Part shown: in pieces, positions 40,101 through 49,900 of the stretch
How the letters are laid out: each line of letters starts with the position of its first letter
Position numbering within the stretch: the stretch's first letter is position 1
NCBI GenBank assembly: GCA_023333565.1
Contig: JAJKFH010003680.1
Span: forward strand, 1-64,000
Reading direction: 5' to 3'
DNA from: Puffinus mauretanicus
Lineage: Eukaryota; Chordata; Aves; Procellariiformes; Procellariidae
DNA: 64,000 nt
Notes under the pieces: model-generated
What the model was told of the DNA's origin: nothing
Seen by the model: the letters and a program-made list of their open reading frames with translations, nothing else
The model's database searches: none
Translations under genes and position numbers: made by a program

Positions 40101-42906
40101 GCCTGACCACTTCAGGGCTGACCAAAAGTTAAAGCGTATTATTAAGGGCATTGTCCAAATGCCTCCTAAACACTGACAGGCTTGGGGCATCAACCACCTC
40201 CCTAGGAAGCCTGTTCCAGTGTTTGACCACCCTCTTGGTAAAGAAGTGTTTCCTAATGTCAAGTCTGAAACTGCCCCGATGCAGCTTTGAGCCATTCCCA
40301 CACATCCTGTCACTGAGTCCCAGGGAGAAGAGCTCAGCACCTCCTTCTCCATGTCCCCTCCTCAGGAAGCTGCAGAGAGCAATGAGGTCACCCCTCAGCC
40401 TCCTCCTCTCCAAACTAGACAAACCCAAGGTCCTTAGCTGCTCCTCACAGGACATGCCTTGCAACACTTTCACCAGCTTTGTTGCCCTCCTCTGGATGCA
40501 TTCAAGGACCTTCACATCCTTCTTAAATTGTGGGGCCCAGAACTGCACCCAGTGCTCGAGGTGAGGCCGCACCAGTGCGGAATACAGGGGGATAATCACC
40601 TCTCTTCACCGGCTGGTTATGCTGTGTTTGATGCACCCCAGGATGCGGTTTGCCCTCTTGGCTGCCAGGGCACACTGCTGACTCATATTGAGCCTGCTGT
40701 CGACCAGCACCCCCAGATCCTTTTCTGCAGGGCTGCTCTCCAGCCACTCCTCTCCCAGTTTATACTTTTGCTTGTGTAACCTGCTGCTTGAAGGATGAAT
40801 GATAGTGGGCAAGTCTCCAAGGCTATGTCTAACACTCAAGGGTTGATCTATGGCCCTGAGGCCAGCTGGTGTGGACTGGCTCACATCCATATTTTTCAGG
40901 ACTAATTCTCTTTGGCAGAGATGCTACCTAGAACTTGGATCCTGCTGTCCTGTGGCATTAGGAAGTTGCTGGATTTGGAGTGCTTTTCTGATTCGAAGTG
41001 TCAGAAATAATTTGTGAAGGCTGTTGATAAAGACTGAAACTTGGGGCCTGTGGTTGCTTGCTCTTGGATGTGGCAGGAAAACGTCATAGCTGATGTATTG
41101 TCATCCATATCTTCTTGGGAAAGGGGAAAAAGGAAAGGAGTGACTATTGTGAACTACATCTTCTCCCTCCTCTGGTGACCGCTAGCTAGTGGAATTCAAG
41201 ACTGCTTTGGACCGCTAGTCCAAAGTGGAATTCAAGAGTTTGCTGATAGTAAAGCAGTGTGAGTGTCCCTGTTTTATTTGGCAGTGTAGGTTTACCCCAA
41301 GGAGCTCTGAAGCAATAGGGACCAGGAATACTGTCTTGAAATACAAAGCTGTGTAGGAATAATAGCTGTCAGTTGGAACCACACAGTTCCTCCTAGTCAT
41401 TGCAGAGATTTCTAAGATGATGAGGAAATTATTAATGCCATTGTGATAGTGCTCAGATGCTCCTGTCAAAATTGCCTCTGTTTTCTAGAAGTAGTGTATA
41501 CAGGCATAACTGAAATATTCTAAGTTCAAGCCAGAATGCTAGACAAAGAGTACTTTTGTCATTTACTGTGAAGTTTTGGTCATATTTTGAAGATAACATA
41601 GTGGCTAGTCTGTTAAGCATTCCTCTGTTACACTGTTTCGTAGGATGGAATCCATAGAGAAGATGGAATCTGATTTTAAAAACTGTCACATGTTTCTTGT
41701 AACTGTTCTCAACAAAGCTGTCTGTCGAGGCTCTTTTCCTCACTGTAAGTACATAAGGCTTTTCACATACCTGCACTTACAGGGACACAAGCTTTACTAG
41801 GAATGTATTTACGTTTTAATCTGGTTTAATGTTTGTCAGTACATCTTAAAGAATATCATTTTGTGAGGTATTCACAAAGGGACATGAAGCCTTACTTCTT
41901 AATAAGTTAACTTCATTATTTTTTAGAGTGTTCGTGCCATGCTTTTTTTATGACAGCTATCTTCAGTTTACCTGTTTTCTTGACGAGGGGATGCTGATGT
42001 AGCCAAGCAAGTGACAAGCAGTTTTCTAAACAAATGAATGAAACTAAGTTCTGGAGGGCATAGAAGAGCATTCTTTTTGTTGTTGTTGGATGACAGCTGT
42101 GATATATCTTGAACAGATAAAATTTTAGTATTACGGTGCCTCAGCTGCAACTGCACCGAACTCTTGGCTCTGCCCATCTGTTGGAAGTTACTCCCTTGGT
42201 AGCAGAAACAGCAGAAGACCACATGTCTGTGCTTCTACTTGCAGCCTGATACTAGTTTAAATTGCAAATTGGTGCCAGTTTGAGTTAGGGGGGCAACTGC
42301 TGAATGGGGTTAGCTGGGATGTAATGCGTGTTCTAACAGGTTTCTACACTATGTGTAGATGTGGTGCTTACGGACATGGTTTAGTGGTGGCCTTGGCAGT
42401 GCTAGGTTAATGGTTGGACTTGATGATCTTACAGGTCTTTTCCAACCTAAATGATCCTATGATTCTAAAAGAGGTAGTATGTGACATCACTGCTACTTAG
42501 TCTACAAGAGCTTGTCTGCAAGAACTGTCAGTGAGAATGGCTTACTGCATATAACCCCCCCACAACCTTTATTCATTTTTTTGTGTGTACAGCAGTTAGT
42601 ATTTCAAACAAAGGAGCTAATTTCTTACCAGTTCTTACCATCTGAAATAACTAATGGAAAACTAATGATGAAAGTGGTGAAATATTATCTAAACTGTCAG
42701 AGATTCATTAAATGTCTTACCGTCTTAAATCCTGAAGTGTTACAATTTAAAAAATAAACTGGTATCTTCCTTTTAAACTACAGAATTGAATATTGCAATA
42801 AATATTTGCGACTGCTGCAAATGCAAATACTAACTACTTTTTTATGGTTTGGTTTGCAGTGGAATCTTTAGCTTTGTCACTGATGGCTGGCATGGAACAA
42901 AGTTAA
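16029..42906 (+). CDS. TUBGCP5: Gamma-tubulin complex component 5 (GCP5), complete gene of 23 coding exons
   Basis: GCP5 is a subunit of the gamma-tubulin ring complex, which nucleates microtubules at centrosomes and spindles; it pairs laterally with GCP4 in the asymmetric part of the ring. Exon coordinates are listed individually below; all 22 introns are GT-AG and all phases join, giving 1,030 residues. Residues about 15-115 ([11 protein letters not shown], then a helical stretch) form the amino-terminal helical domain that in GCP3/5/6 binds MZT1. Residues 165-205 are acidic and disordered-looking. The GRIP1/GCP-N domain runs from about 275 to 590 and ends in a Ser-rich linker ([14 protein letters not shown]). 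The GRIP2/GCP-C domain, which contacts gamma-tubulin, runs from about 710 to 1,020 ([39 protein letters not shown]). The start is chosen because GCCATGG is an optimal context and aligns with the human start. The gene spans 27 kb, and the next gene (probably CYFIP1) lies in the same direction. Identity rests on extended near-identity to human GCP5. Confidence 0.97.
17382..18236 (+). repeat. CR1 LINE, 3' portion with broken ORF2
   Basis: Sense-strand CR1: reverse-transcriptase carboxy-terminal motifs ([48 protein letters not shown]) run to a stop near 17,711. A different frame then gives [29 protein letters not shown] and [14 protein letters not shown] up to about 18,154. The break between them is a frameshift or stop, so the copy is inactive. 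It ends with two 8-mers, ATTCTTTG and ATTCTATG (18,221-18,236), the standard CR1 terminus. It is 5'-truncated. Confidence 0.95.
18310..18314. repeat. Target-site duplication, left copy (CTGCA)
   Basis: CTGCA directly before the LTR is repeated at 18,892-18,896 directly after it, marking a 5-bp integration footprint. Confidence 0.9.
18315..18891 (-). mobile_element. Solo LTR of an endogenous retrovirus (ERVL-like), promoter motifs intact
   Basis: Same family as the LTR at 9,498, but longer (577 bp). It starts TGTCGTGGTTT, ends near AAATCAGGAGA and is flanked by CTGCA direct repeats. On the minus strand, in transcriptional order, it has a CCAAT box (18,670-18,674), a perfect CRE TGACGTCA (18,644-18,651), a CATATAAGG TATA box (about 18,629-18,636) and, further on, an ATTAAA poly(A) signal (18,444-18,449). 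That order sets its orientation as antisense to TUBGCP5. No internal viral genes are present, so it cannot encode any viral protein. Confidence 0.92.
20725..20778 (+). CDS. TUBGCP5: TUBGCP5 exon 2 (residues 54-72)
   Basis: A 54-nt exon encoding [18 protein letters not shown]. Acceptor TATACAG, donor GG|GTAAGT. It lies 4.5 kb downstream of exon 1, after a CR1 copy and a solo LTR. Confidence 0.95.
20857..20965 (+). CDS. TUBGCP5: TUBGCP5 exon 3 (residues 72-108)
   Basis: Encodes [20 protein letters not shown] and on to PSIEETK, part of the amino-terminal helical domain. Intron 2 is only 78 bp. Donor AAG|GTATGC, phase 0. Confidence 0.95.
23056..23152 (+). CDS. TUBGCP5: TUBGCP5 exon 4 (residues 109-141)
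   Basis: Encodes [20 protein letters not shown] and ends in phase 1 after EV. Acceptor TTTTAAAG, donor GG|GTAAGT; the last exonic G is fixed by the phase of exon 5. Confidence 0.95.
24420..24499 (+). CDS. TUBGCP5: TUBGCP5 exon 5 (residues 141-167)
   Basis: Encodes [17 protein letters not shown], the start of an acidic linker. Acceptor TTCTTTTAG, donor CTA|GTAAGT, phase 0. Confidence 0.94.
24999..25134 (+). CDS. TUBGCP5: TUBGCP5 exon 6 (residues 168-213)
   Basis: Very acidic opening ([13 protein letters not shown]), then the strongly conserved [17 protein letters not shown]. Donor AAAG|GTTAGA, phase 1. Confidence 0.95.
26162..26279 (+). CDS. TUBGCP5: TUBGCP5 exon 7 (residues 213-252)
   Basis: Encodes [12 protein letters not shown] and [12 protein letters not shown]. 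Acceptor TTTTCACAG, donor TG|GTAAGA, splitting a Trp codon. Confidence 0.95.
27707..27796 (+). CDS. TUBGCP5: TUBGCP5 exon 8 (residues 252-282)
   Basis: Encodes [20 protein letters not shown] and VIRETLW, the entry to the GRIP1 domain. Donor TG|GTAAGA again splits a Trp codon. Confidence 0.95.
28346..28439 (+). CDS. TUBGCP5: TUBGCP5 exon 9 (residues 282-313)
   Basis: Encodes [20 protein letters not shown] and IIVTHLTH, the first conserved GRIP1 block. Donor CAT|GTAAGT, phase 0. Confidence 0.95.
28743..28989 (+). CDS. TUBGCP5: TUBGCP5 exon 10 (residues 314-396)
   Basis: The second-longest exon (247 nt). It encodes [20 protein letters not shown] and [17 protein letters not shown] in GRIP1. The phase-1 donor is AAAG|GTACGG. 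Confidence 0.96.
29179..29381 (+). CDS. TUBGCP5: TUBGCP5 exon 11 (residues 396-463)
   Basis: Encodes [20 protein letters not shown] and [16 protein letters not shown]. Reading through its donor (ACG|GTAGGG) would reach a stop codon 30 bp on, so intron retention would truncate the protein. Confidence 0.96.
30132..30247 (+). CDS. TUBGCP5: TUBGCP5 exon 12 (residues 464-502)
   Basis: Encodes [20 protein letters not shown], a conserved GRIP1 helix. Donor AG|GTAGGG, phase 2. Confidence 0.96.
31591..31859 (+). CDS. TUBGCP5: TUBGCP5 exon 13 (residues 502-592)
   Basis: The longest coding exon (269 nt). It encodes [20 protein letters not shown], a Ser-rich linker ([16 protein letters not shown]) and then [20 protein letters not shown]. 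The distal end differs most from the mammalian protein. Donor AGAG|GTGAGA. Confidence 0.96.
32849..33047 (+). CDS. TUBGCP5: TUBGCP5 exon 14 (residues 592-658)
   Basis: Encodes [20 protein letters not shown] and [15 protein letters not shown], linking GRIP1 to GRIP2. Donor AG|GTAAAT. Confidence 0.95.
34469..34657 (+). CDS. TUBGCP5: TUBGCP5 exon 15 (residues 658-721)
   Basis: Encodes [20 protein letters not shown] and [20 protein letters not shown]. Donor AG|GTAAGA, phase 2. Confidence 0.96.
35609..35791 (+). CDS. TUBGCP5: TUBGCP5 exon 16 (residues 721-782)
   Basis: Start of the conserved GRIP2 core: [20 protein letters not shown], then [19 protein letters not shown]. Donor AG|GTAAAA. Confidence 0.96.
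36072..36156 (+). CDS. TUBGCP5: TUBGCP5 exon 17 (residues 782-810)
   Basis: Encodes [20 protein letters not shown] and DGLTLSYK in GRIP2. The donor AAG|GTAGTG is weaker than average. Phase 0. Confidence 0.94.
36260..36380 (+). CDS. TUBGCP5: TUBGCP5 exon 18 (residues 811-851)
   Basis: Encodes [20 protein letters not shown] and the hydrophobic [15 protein letters not shown] of GRIP2. Intron 17 is about 100 bp. Donor GATG|GTAAGA. Confidence 0.96.
37359..37537 (+). CDS. TUBGCP5: TUBGCP5 exon 19 (residues 851-910)
   Basis: A variable acidic stretch, then [20 protein letters not shown] and NYIMTR, the helix bundle that faces gamma-tubulin in GCP structures. The donor AGG|GTTTGT is weak but is the only one that keeps phase with exon 20. 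Confidence 0.92.
38144..38177. repeat. 17-bp tandem duplication in intron 19
   Basis: GCTATTGATGGTATTTT (38,144-38,160) is followed at once by GCTATTGATGGTAATTT (38,161-38,177), which differs at one position. Confidence 0.9.
38238..38259. repeat. A22 homopolymer in intron 19
   Basis: Twenty-two A residues, 69 bp upstream of exon 20. It could be a retroelement tail, but no element body is recognisable on its 5' side. Confidence 0.9.
38328..38453 (+). CDS. TUBGCP5: TUBGCP5 exon 20 (residues 911-952)
   Basis: Encodes [20 protein letters not shown] and [18 protein letters not shown]. It lies 69 bp after a run of 22 A. Donor AAG|GTGAGT. Confidence 0.96.
39045..39133 (+). CDS. TUBGCP5: TUBGCP5 exon 21 (residues 953-982)
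   Basis: Encodes [20 protein letters not shown] and RWQAGLGAW. Donor AA|GTAAGT, phase 2. Confidence 0.95.
40052..40766 (-). repeat. CR1 LINE in TUBGCP5 intron 21, antisense
   Basis: Minus-strand CR1. The left edge is the 3' terminus (complement of ATTCTATG, then GTTCAGTTGGAAGGGACCTA). On the minus strand a 156-codon open stretch (40,129-40,599) encodes the ORF2 carboxy terminus: [40 protein letters not shown] and [21 protein letters not shown] second frame further right carries [20 protein letters not shown]. The frame change shows the copy is dead. It is 5'-truncated. Confidence 0.95.
41177..41242. repeat. Imperfect 33-bp tandem duplication
   Basis: GACCGCTAG...GTGGAATTCAAGA occurs at 41,177 and again from 41,210, with small differences, inside TUBGCP5 intron 21. 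Confidence 0.8.
41644..41744 (+). CDS. TUBGCP5: TUBGCP5 exon 22 (residues 982-1016)
   Basis: Encodes [20 protein letters not shown] and [11 protein letters not shown]. It follows a 2.5-kb intron that holds an antisense CR1 copy. Donor CACT|GTAAGT. Confidence 0.95.
42350..42466 (+). repeat. CR1 LINE 3'-end fragment in TUBGCP5 intron 22
   Basis: About 115 bp of a CR1 3' UTR: GATGTGGTGCTTACGGACAT, GGTTGGACTTGATGATCTTA, TCTTTTCCAACCTAAATGAT and CCTATGATTCTA. Sense orientation, heavily 5'-truncated. Confidence 0.92.
42860..42906 (+). CDS. TUBGCP5: TUBGCP5 exon 23, last coding exon with stop
   Basis: Encodes [14 protein letters not shown] and the TAA stop at 42,904-42,906. This is the expected GCP5 carboxy terminus. 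Confidence 0.96.
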
Positions 42907-43925
42907 CACCTGAGTCCATTGAATTAATAAAGAACTGAAAGCAGCATTTATGTTGAAATTCCCCTGTTAAAAACTGTAAGCATTTTACACTCAAGTTTGA
43001 AATGTGTATAACTAAATAATGCTGATGGTTTGGAGCTGTGTAAAATATTTTAAAATGTAAATAATATACAGGTATTTAAGTGTATCGGTTGTGGCAGTAT
43101 TTTTCTCTGTATGCATATGCTTCAACATCAAAAAACATGTACAGTGTAAAATTCATCCTGTGTAAACAATCTTACTTGAAAATACGTAAAATGTATTTCA
43201 TGCTGCAAAAGGGATTTATTTTTTGTTTAATTATGAATAATTGCTGATTTACTTTTTCCATTAATTTTGCAGCTGAATAGGTCACAGGGCACTGTGGAGT
43301 GGGGTGACTCAATTCTTGTTATTCAAAAGGTTGGTTGAGTTAATTTTTGGCCTTTTTTCCTTTGAAAAAAGGCTAAGAAGCATTCATCTTTTTTGCTTAA
43401 TGGTTCTTAAGAACTCTTTGGGAACAGTTATGACTGTTACAATAAGCTAATGTAAAAAATACAAGATTAACTTACCAAAATGGATTATTGCAGACCATAA
43501 AATAGCAATATTTTTTATGTTAAATGATCAAATGCTTACTAATTTTAGTGGTAACTCTTGCCAGTTTAAGTAGGACCAAGATCACAGTGTGTAAATACAT
43601 TAGTTTTAACTATTGGATTGTTGAGATGTTTCAGAGGTGGTCAGCTATGATTTGACCATTCTTCTCTTTCTAAGCCTTTTGCAAACAAACCTTACATCTA
43701 ATAGCTAATCTCTTGTAAAGCAGTAGATTGTAATACAGAAGAGTACATTTCTAGAGAAGTAAATGTGGAACGTGTTCTGCACAAGATGAGTTGCTCTGTC
43801 TCCTCCCCATGGAAGTTTCTCTGTAATTCTGGCATCAGTACACCTCCATTTAAAAAGAGAAAATCAATCACAGCCATTTACCTCTTTATTTACTTGAATA
43901 AATACAAGATTTAACAATTGGAATT
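42907..43925 (+). other. TUBGCP5: Probable TUBGCP5 3' untranslated region
   Basis: AT-rich sequence after the stop. There are two canonical AATAAA signals: one 20 nt after the stop (42,926-42,931), probably too close for the main form, and one at 43,897-43,902 followed by a GT-rich stretch. Using the distal one would give a 3' UTR of about 1 kb. Confidence 0.55.
43897..43902 (+). promoter_or_regulatory. TUBGCP5: Candidate polyadenylation signal AATAAA (distal)
   Basis: Canonical hexamer with a GT-rich downstream element (TTGTCAGTGTTTCTG) about 40 bp on. A proximal alternative is at 42,926. Confidence 0.5.
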
Positions 43926-46900
43926 TCACCATTGTCAGTGTTTCTGCTGAAAACCGGTTGGTAACTTAAAGTTTGAGGGCTGTTTCTGCAAGGTAAATGA
44001 AGTATATTACTACCAACTGTGAGACTGTGTGGCTCACATTATAAAACTCTTTTTTTCAGCTGTGAACTAGTAATTGCTGTATATAAAAATGAATATTGGG
44101 GTTCTTGTATGAACAGGAGATCTCAAAAGGTTCTTCCAAGTTATAGCCATAAAATGTTTTCAGGAAAAAGAATTTTTTTTTTTTTTTGAAGAAGTAGTAT
44201 AACACTGGGAAACTTTCTGCTGCCCTGTAGCATGTTCTTTTTTGTTTGACTGAGTGGAGGTTTTGCTGTAAAGAACACTATGTTTGCATTTTCCTCTTCT
44301 ACCACATGACATGCTTTTCCAAGTGGATGTTTTGTGTGGTAGGTGGACACCTATTAACAAAAGTAATTTGTACTTCCAGTTTACCATGACCAGTTCTCAT
44401 TTGAGATTCCATGTTATTTATTGCAATCAGAGACAGTGTATGTTCTTTATTAACTGTTTCTTGCTCATTCAGCGTAAAACTGAATAGCATACTAACAGTT
44501 TTAAAAGGCATACTTGTACTAGGAAGTTTAGTGCTAGTATGCACTGGTTTGTTACTTTTTGAGTATATGTATGTCTTGTACTCTGTTCTTTTAAAAAATC
44601 TACAAGTGGTTGCTTTATTTCTCCTTTCTGTACAGTGGTTACCTTCAGTGAAATTACCTACAGTGAAATTAGACTTACCTTCGATAATACTAGCTAGATA
44701 TGGGAGAAAAAAATCCTTCAATCCTTCATGTTGTTGAAACAATAATTCCTAGTAAATCCCTTTGCAGATTTTACTCATTTTATTTGACAGATCCCATGCA
44801 AGTGAAAGATTTTGCTGTTTCACCCAATTTCCTGCTTAGGAATTAACCTTGCATTCTGCAGAGAGACTTCTGAGCACCTTGGAGGTGGGTGATGCCTGCA
44901 CGCCATTTTTCAGCCAGCTTCCAATATTTGTTTGCTCTTCTGTCGTCACAAAAGCACGGTGGAAAATCTAGCACTGGCAATGTTGGCTGATTCTAGTCAT
45001 GGACATTTTCCATGCTTGGCTTTTTGTGTGTCAGTAATACTCTGACAAATTCCCTTCAATGAGTCCGTCTTATGGCATCCCTTTCAGTTTCTTTAGAACC
45101 ACAGAAAAATAAGTCCTTTCTTTTAGGGTGCATGCCCTGTGATGCCACCAGGACCTTTTCATCAGTCCCCTGGCAGTAGTTAAAAAGGCTATTTACCTGT
45201 TTGGAAAAAAGAAGGCTTTTAGTGAGGTTTGGGGTATTTAGCTATTTATTTGCTCAAATTTCCTTGTAATGTTTTCTGATTTCTTTACAGAGCAGTGTTG
45301 TTACTTGGATTCTGTCCTGGGTCCATTCCTTCTGGACATTTTTTGACCCTGTTTTTATCAGTTATCTCTGAATTGATTTGAATCTTAACTTTTGGACACT
45401 TTTCCTTTTTGAGGGAGGCCTAGCATTTGAGTATGCTTTACTTGCACTTCTGGAATTTCAAGTAAACAATTGCAGAACTATTAGAAAAACGAGGCCTAAT
45501 TTATTGCATGTGTGTATAGATTTAAGGGGGTTGTCATAGTCTGTGGTTTTGTAAATTGTCAAGTCTAACTAAAGGAAAGCATAAAAAAAATACCCAGCTA
45601 AGCATGTAGAAACTGAACTTTCTAATCTTCTAAGGGGGGTATCTTCTAATTTAAAACCGTATTGTTAAAAAAGCCCACTAGGTGGCAGATTTTCAAATTT
45701 CAAGAGAATTTTTTGTATTAGTTAGTCTCTTTCTGAGCTCATGGCTGTTGCTTTTGCAAAGTCAAAAGGCTAATCTGTATTTAAATGAGAAAAGGCACGT
45801 TTTCCCCTAAATATGTCTGATCTAAAAAGCATAAAATAAATAATTATTTTATTGTTTTAAAAAATCATTCTTAATTATGGAGAAGAGGTTTTAATGAATT
45901 ATTGAAGGAGAAGAAGCATAATCTGGTTTATTGTCATAGCCAGATTATTCTGATCCTAGAGAACTTGAAAGTAGAAAGAGAAAAAACTGTTTAGATCCTG
46001 GTCTCAGCCATATTCTTCTATTTTATGCCACAGCACAAAAAGGCTTGCTTGGGTTTTTGAATCATGAGAATAAGTACTTAAATGATGCACAAGGTAGAAA
46101 TGAATGGCTTTAAAAAGCAGCACTGTTATGGGTGGAACAGCAAGCATGGATTTGGGTGCTTAAAAGTAAGGGTTTGGTTAGGTGGTATTAGAGGAGATTA
46201 TAATATTCAAGGTAAGATGTTATGTCTGATGTCTAAAATTCTTTGGGAAAGAACACACTGCATTGTTGGATGCTGTCACAGTTTCATCTGTATTTCATTT
46301 CCACCTGTATTTGTTTTCTTCAACTTCTGGGTGCACTCTCTCATAAAAGTTGCAGCATAGAAGCCCTTATCTGTCTGGCTCAGTACTTTTCTTCTTTCTC
46401 CTCTTCTTTTCCTGTGGGCTTCTATAATCTCTAGGCCACATTTTAGCACAGACTTAATAAATTCTCTAATGCTTTCTTTGCTGTTTAGTTTTAATAACCT
46501 CAAATTTACCACTAGGTCCTTGAGGACCTTTGCTTGTGTCAAGCTATTGATATCAAAAAAGTCAGCAACCAATTGTTGATTGCATGGTTTCCATGGCAGC
46601 ATGGATTAAAGTTATCATCTCTAAATTGCAGGCTGAATAAAAATATAAACAAATCCCTCTGACATGCTTTTTAATCTTACTAACCGTAGAGGTTTACAAA
46701 TTTTCCATCTTTCCTTCTATACTCTTTTGCATGCCTACAGTGCATATTTATTGGATTGTGCAGTGGCTTGTTGCTGCACTGTGCATTTACTGCTGGGAAG
46801 GCTGTAGGGGATCACAGGTCTTGGGTCTAGATAGCTAATAAAGTTACCAGCATTAGGGGGCCAGGGCTGGGGTGAAGAGTGGGTGGGATGAATTGCCTAA

Positions 46901-49900
46901 CACAGATGCCCTAGTTTCTGTACTGATGTCTTACTGATGAGCAAAATGAATGTAATTTGTAATAGAATCAAGAAGGGATTTAATGCTTGTTCATGTCTGT
47001 CAGGGAGTTGGTAGGTGGACTCGCGTGGTTGGCAGCGCAGCATGCAGCATTCTTGGAAAGCAGGGTGGGGAGACATGGGCCCGTTTTACAGATGAAGAGT
47101 TACATCCTTCGAGTTAACAACAGAACGTGGGTCTAGCATTTCAGAGAGCTGGAAAGCAGAACCAGGAAACGCTGCTTGCTCAGATCCATTTGAGGTAGTG
47201 GCATTCAGCACTAGGAGGGAAGTCGGAACCAGAGCGCTGCACGTGTCGTCATGTGCTAATGGGTATTTATGAATATGCAGCACGCTTGCTGTTGGCAGCT
47301 GTGCTCTTGGCAGCGCATGTGCTCTCAGGGGTAGGAATCTGGCTTTTCCTGGACTTAGAGGTAGGCGTGGGTGACCAGATCACTCTGCATTTGCGTAAGG
47401 CCTTGTGAAGCGGAGAGCTCCTGGTGGGAGTGATGGTAGGAGTTACGTCTCTATGTAGCTGGCCAGGCTTCCTGCTGTGGGCAGGTTTTCACTTTCTGAG
47501 CTTGCTGCTCATTGAGACCTCTGAGATGGTTGCTGCTTTCCGCTCAGTCTCTTCTGCTTAAACTCTCCCAAGCGCTGTGCCCGTTACATAGGTGCCTATC
47601 TCCTCCTGAGAGCTGAAACAACAGGTTTGCTGTATGTAGTGTGGAACCATATAATCTTTTCGTAGCCTTGCTATGCTTTAAGCCATTTGCCACGCCTGAC
47701 ACAAAATGAAGTCTGTGCTGACTTTTTGTGCGAAAAATCTTTTCCAGTCCTTTAGAGTATGGACAGGGGCCGATATGTTGCCAGAGGTTGGATTTAATTT
47801 TTTAACTGCTTTATAGACAATTACCTATTTTCTTTCTTTGTAGTTTTGCATGATGTCCTATTCTTGGGGTCATTGTGGCCATTGCCCCTCGTGGCTTCAT
47901 AAATACCTTTCTGTGTCAGGTCATGGCAGTTTCCTGTGTTGCCTTACCTCCTTTCTGAGGATGAAAAGATCTCTGTGGACTCAGCAGGTAAAAAAAAAAA
48001 AAAAAGAATAGCTAGATATGCTATTAAGCTTAATCACTAAAATATCTGAGTGGAAAGGTGCAAAACCAGAGAGTACATCAGCATCTTGGACATAGCAGAC
48101 ACCTTGTGGCAGGACCACAAGATTCCTGTTTAAGCTCTCAGGCTGCTGTGGAATGGAACTCTTCCATGGATTCCTGTGGGCTCCTGTGGAAGATTTTCTT
48201 TCATTGACTTTGGATAAATACCATAAAGCCCAAAGAAAGAAATTAAAAATAAAATGAAAATAGCTGGAATTCAGGAAGTAGACTTGTGGGTGTCTGTGGC
48301 TAGCATAGTGCCTTGAACAAAGGCTTTATCTAGTCTTCAAACAATCGCATTAAAAGCTTGTTACTACCATAGTGTCTGATGTTCATCTGGTTTAGGTGTA
48401 GGGTACATAAATTGCCAGGAGCATGTTACATTAGTGTTATAGATCTTGCTAAAGATCGTTGGCAGGCATGGGTTAAATATCAGGTTTAAATAAATACCAC
48501 CCAAGAAAGGGCTGTTTGAGATCCTAAGTCTAGCCATTGGCCTCATAAATCCCACACCTTCAGTGTGGATAGCAGATCAGTTAATGGCTTGATCAGGAAT
48601 ATGTTGATACATATATCTTCAGCTAGGCCCAGAAGGCCCGCGTTCAGTGTGGCAAGGATAATTAAGAAGGATGGATACAGTAGAGGGAGAAGCAGGTCAT
48701 GCAGAGACCCACTGAATGCCTTTAATCAAGTACTGTCATTGCAGTGCTTAAATCGCACAAAAGTGGAAAGAGCAGGGAGTCGTGGGGGCATTAGAGAATT
48801 AAATCAGGCAGCTGGAATGGTGTAATGTGGGCTCTTTTAAAATGGTTCTGATAAGCATGCCTCATGTTACATGAGAACATGGACATCCAGATGGTAAAAT
48901 GTGATTGTCCTCTAATTCCAACAGCAAATAATAGAAGAGCAACACAAATCTTGACTAGCTGCATATCATCATCAGTATTTTTTATCTGATCTTACGGGTA
49001 GCTATAAACTTGAGCATGGGAACGTTGATAAAGAGCAGATTGCTCCAGCGGTGGGGAAGTAGCTCCTTCGCCCACTCAATTTAGAAGGAGCATAGCAAGA
49101 CCTGGGGCATCAGCCAATCCTTAGGACAAGCTGTTATTGCTAGGACAGTCTGGCGCCGGTTGGCAGCGTCTTGCTTTCCTGCAAAGCAGCTGCTCCTGGC
49201 ACCAGGTGGCTTTCGGCAAGTACGGGAGCCGCAGTGGCAGTCTCACACAGGAGCACTACGAAGCGTCACCCGTCTGGGGGCAAGCTGCTGTTGATCAGAT
49301 CTTGCTGGGAGCTTTTGGCTTTGCTTGGAGCAAGTTCCCTGTCCTTGTCGCTCTGTTGTGGCTCGATAACGGAGGTCTTACTGCTGATGTAGGCCAAGCG
49401 GCTGCGTTAAGACAGGGCTGTTTGAATTTGCACTCGCCCAGGACAAGGAAACAAAACTAATCCTGCGTTACGAAGGTGAGTTGTTCTTTAGCGAGCTTGT
49501 TGCGCCAGCCAGGGTTTGTGGAAAAGGGCACAGGACGGATTGCATTGGACGGTATCAGCTGTCATTTTAGAAACAGAAGCATCCAGCTCTGGTTGTGTTT
49601 TGCAGTTTTGACTGAGCTGGGTTTAGAAGCTAGACTGATAAGGAGCTGTGATGGGTGAAATTCATTCATTTGGTGTATGCACTTGAAATATTTATGAATA
49701 TATAAAAACAGTTAGAGAAGAATAAGCAGCCACATCCTAGAAAAGAAATTGTTTCACAGAAAAGACTATATTGCAGCACTGGGAAAAAAATGACTGTGAA
49801 GATGTGTCTCTGATATGATGAAATGGTAACAATAACATTTTGCAATGATGCATAACTTCTCCACAAGCTGTGGGAATTACTGATGATATGGAATGAGTGG

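Noticed and set aside
44299..44742. 147-codon minus-strand frame overlapping a 108-codon plus-strand frame
   Set aside because: Both strands are open together in AT-rich sequence just past TUBGCP5. Neither has a domain, nearby promoter or splice context.
46840..46875. Second CTCF-like sequence (CCAGCATTAGGGGGC)
   Set aside because: The spacing between the CCAGC and GGGGGC halves is wrong for the CTCF core, so it was not called.
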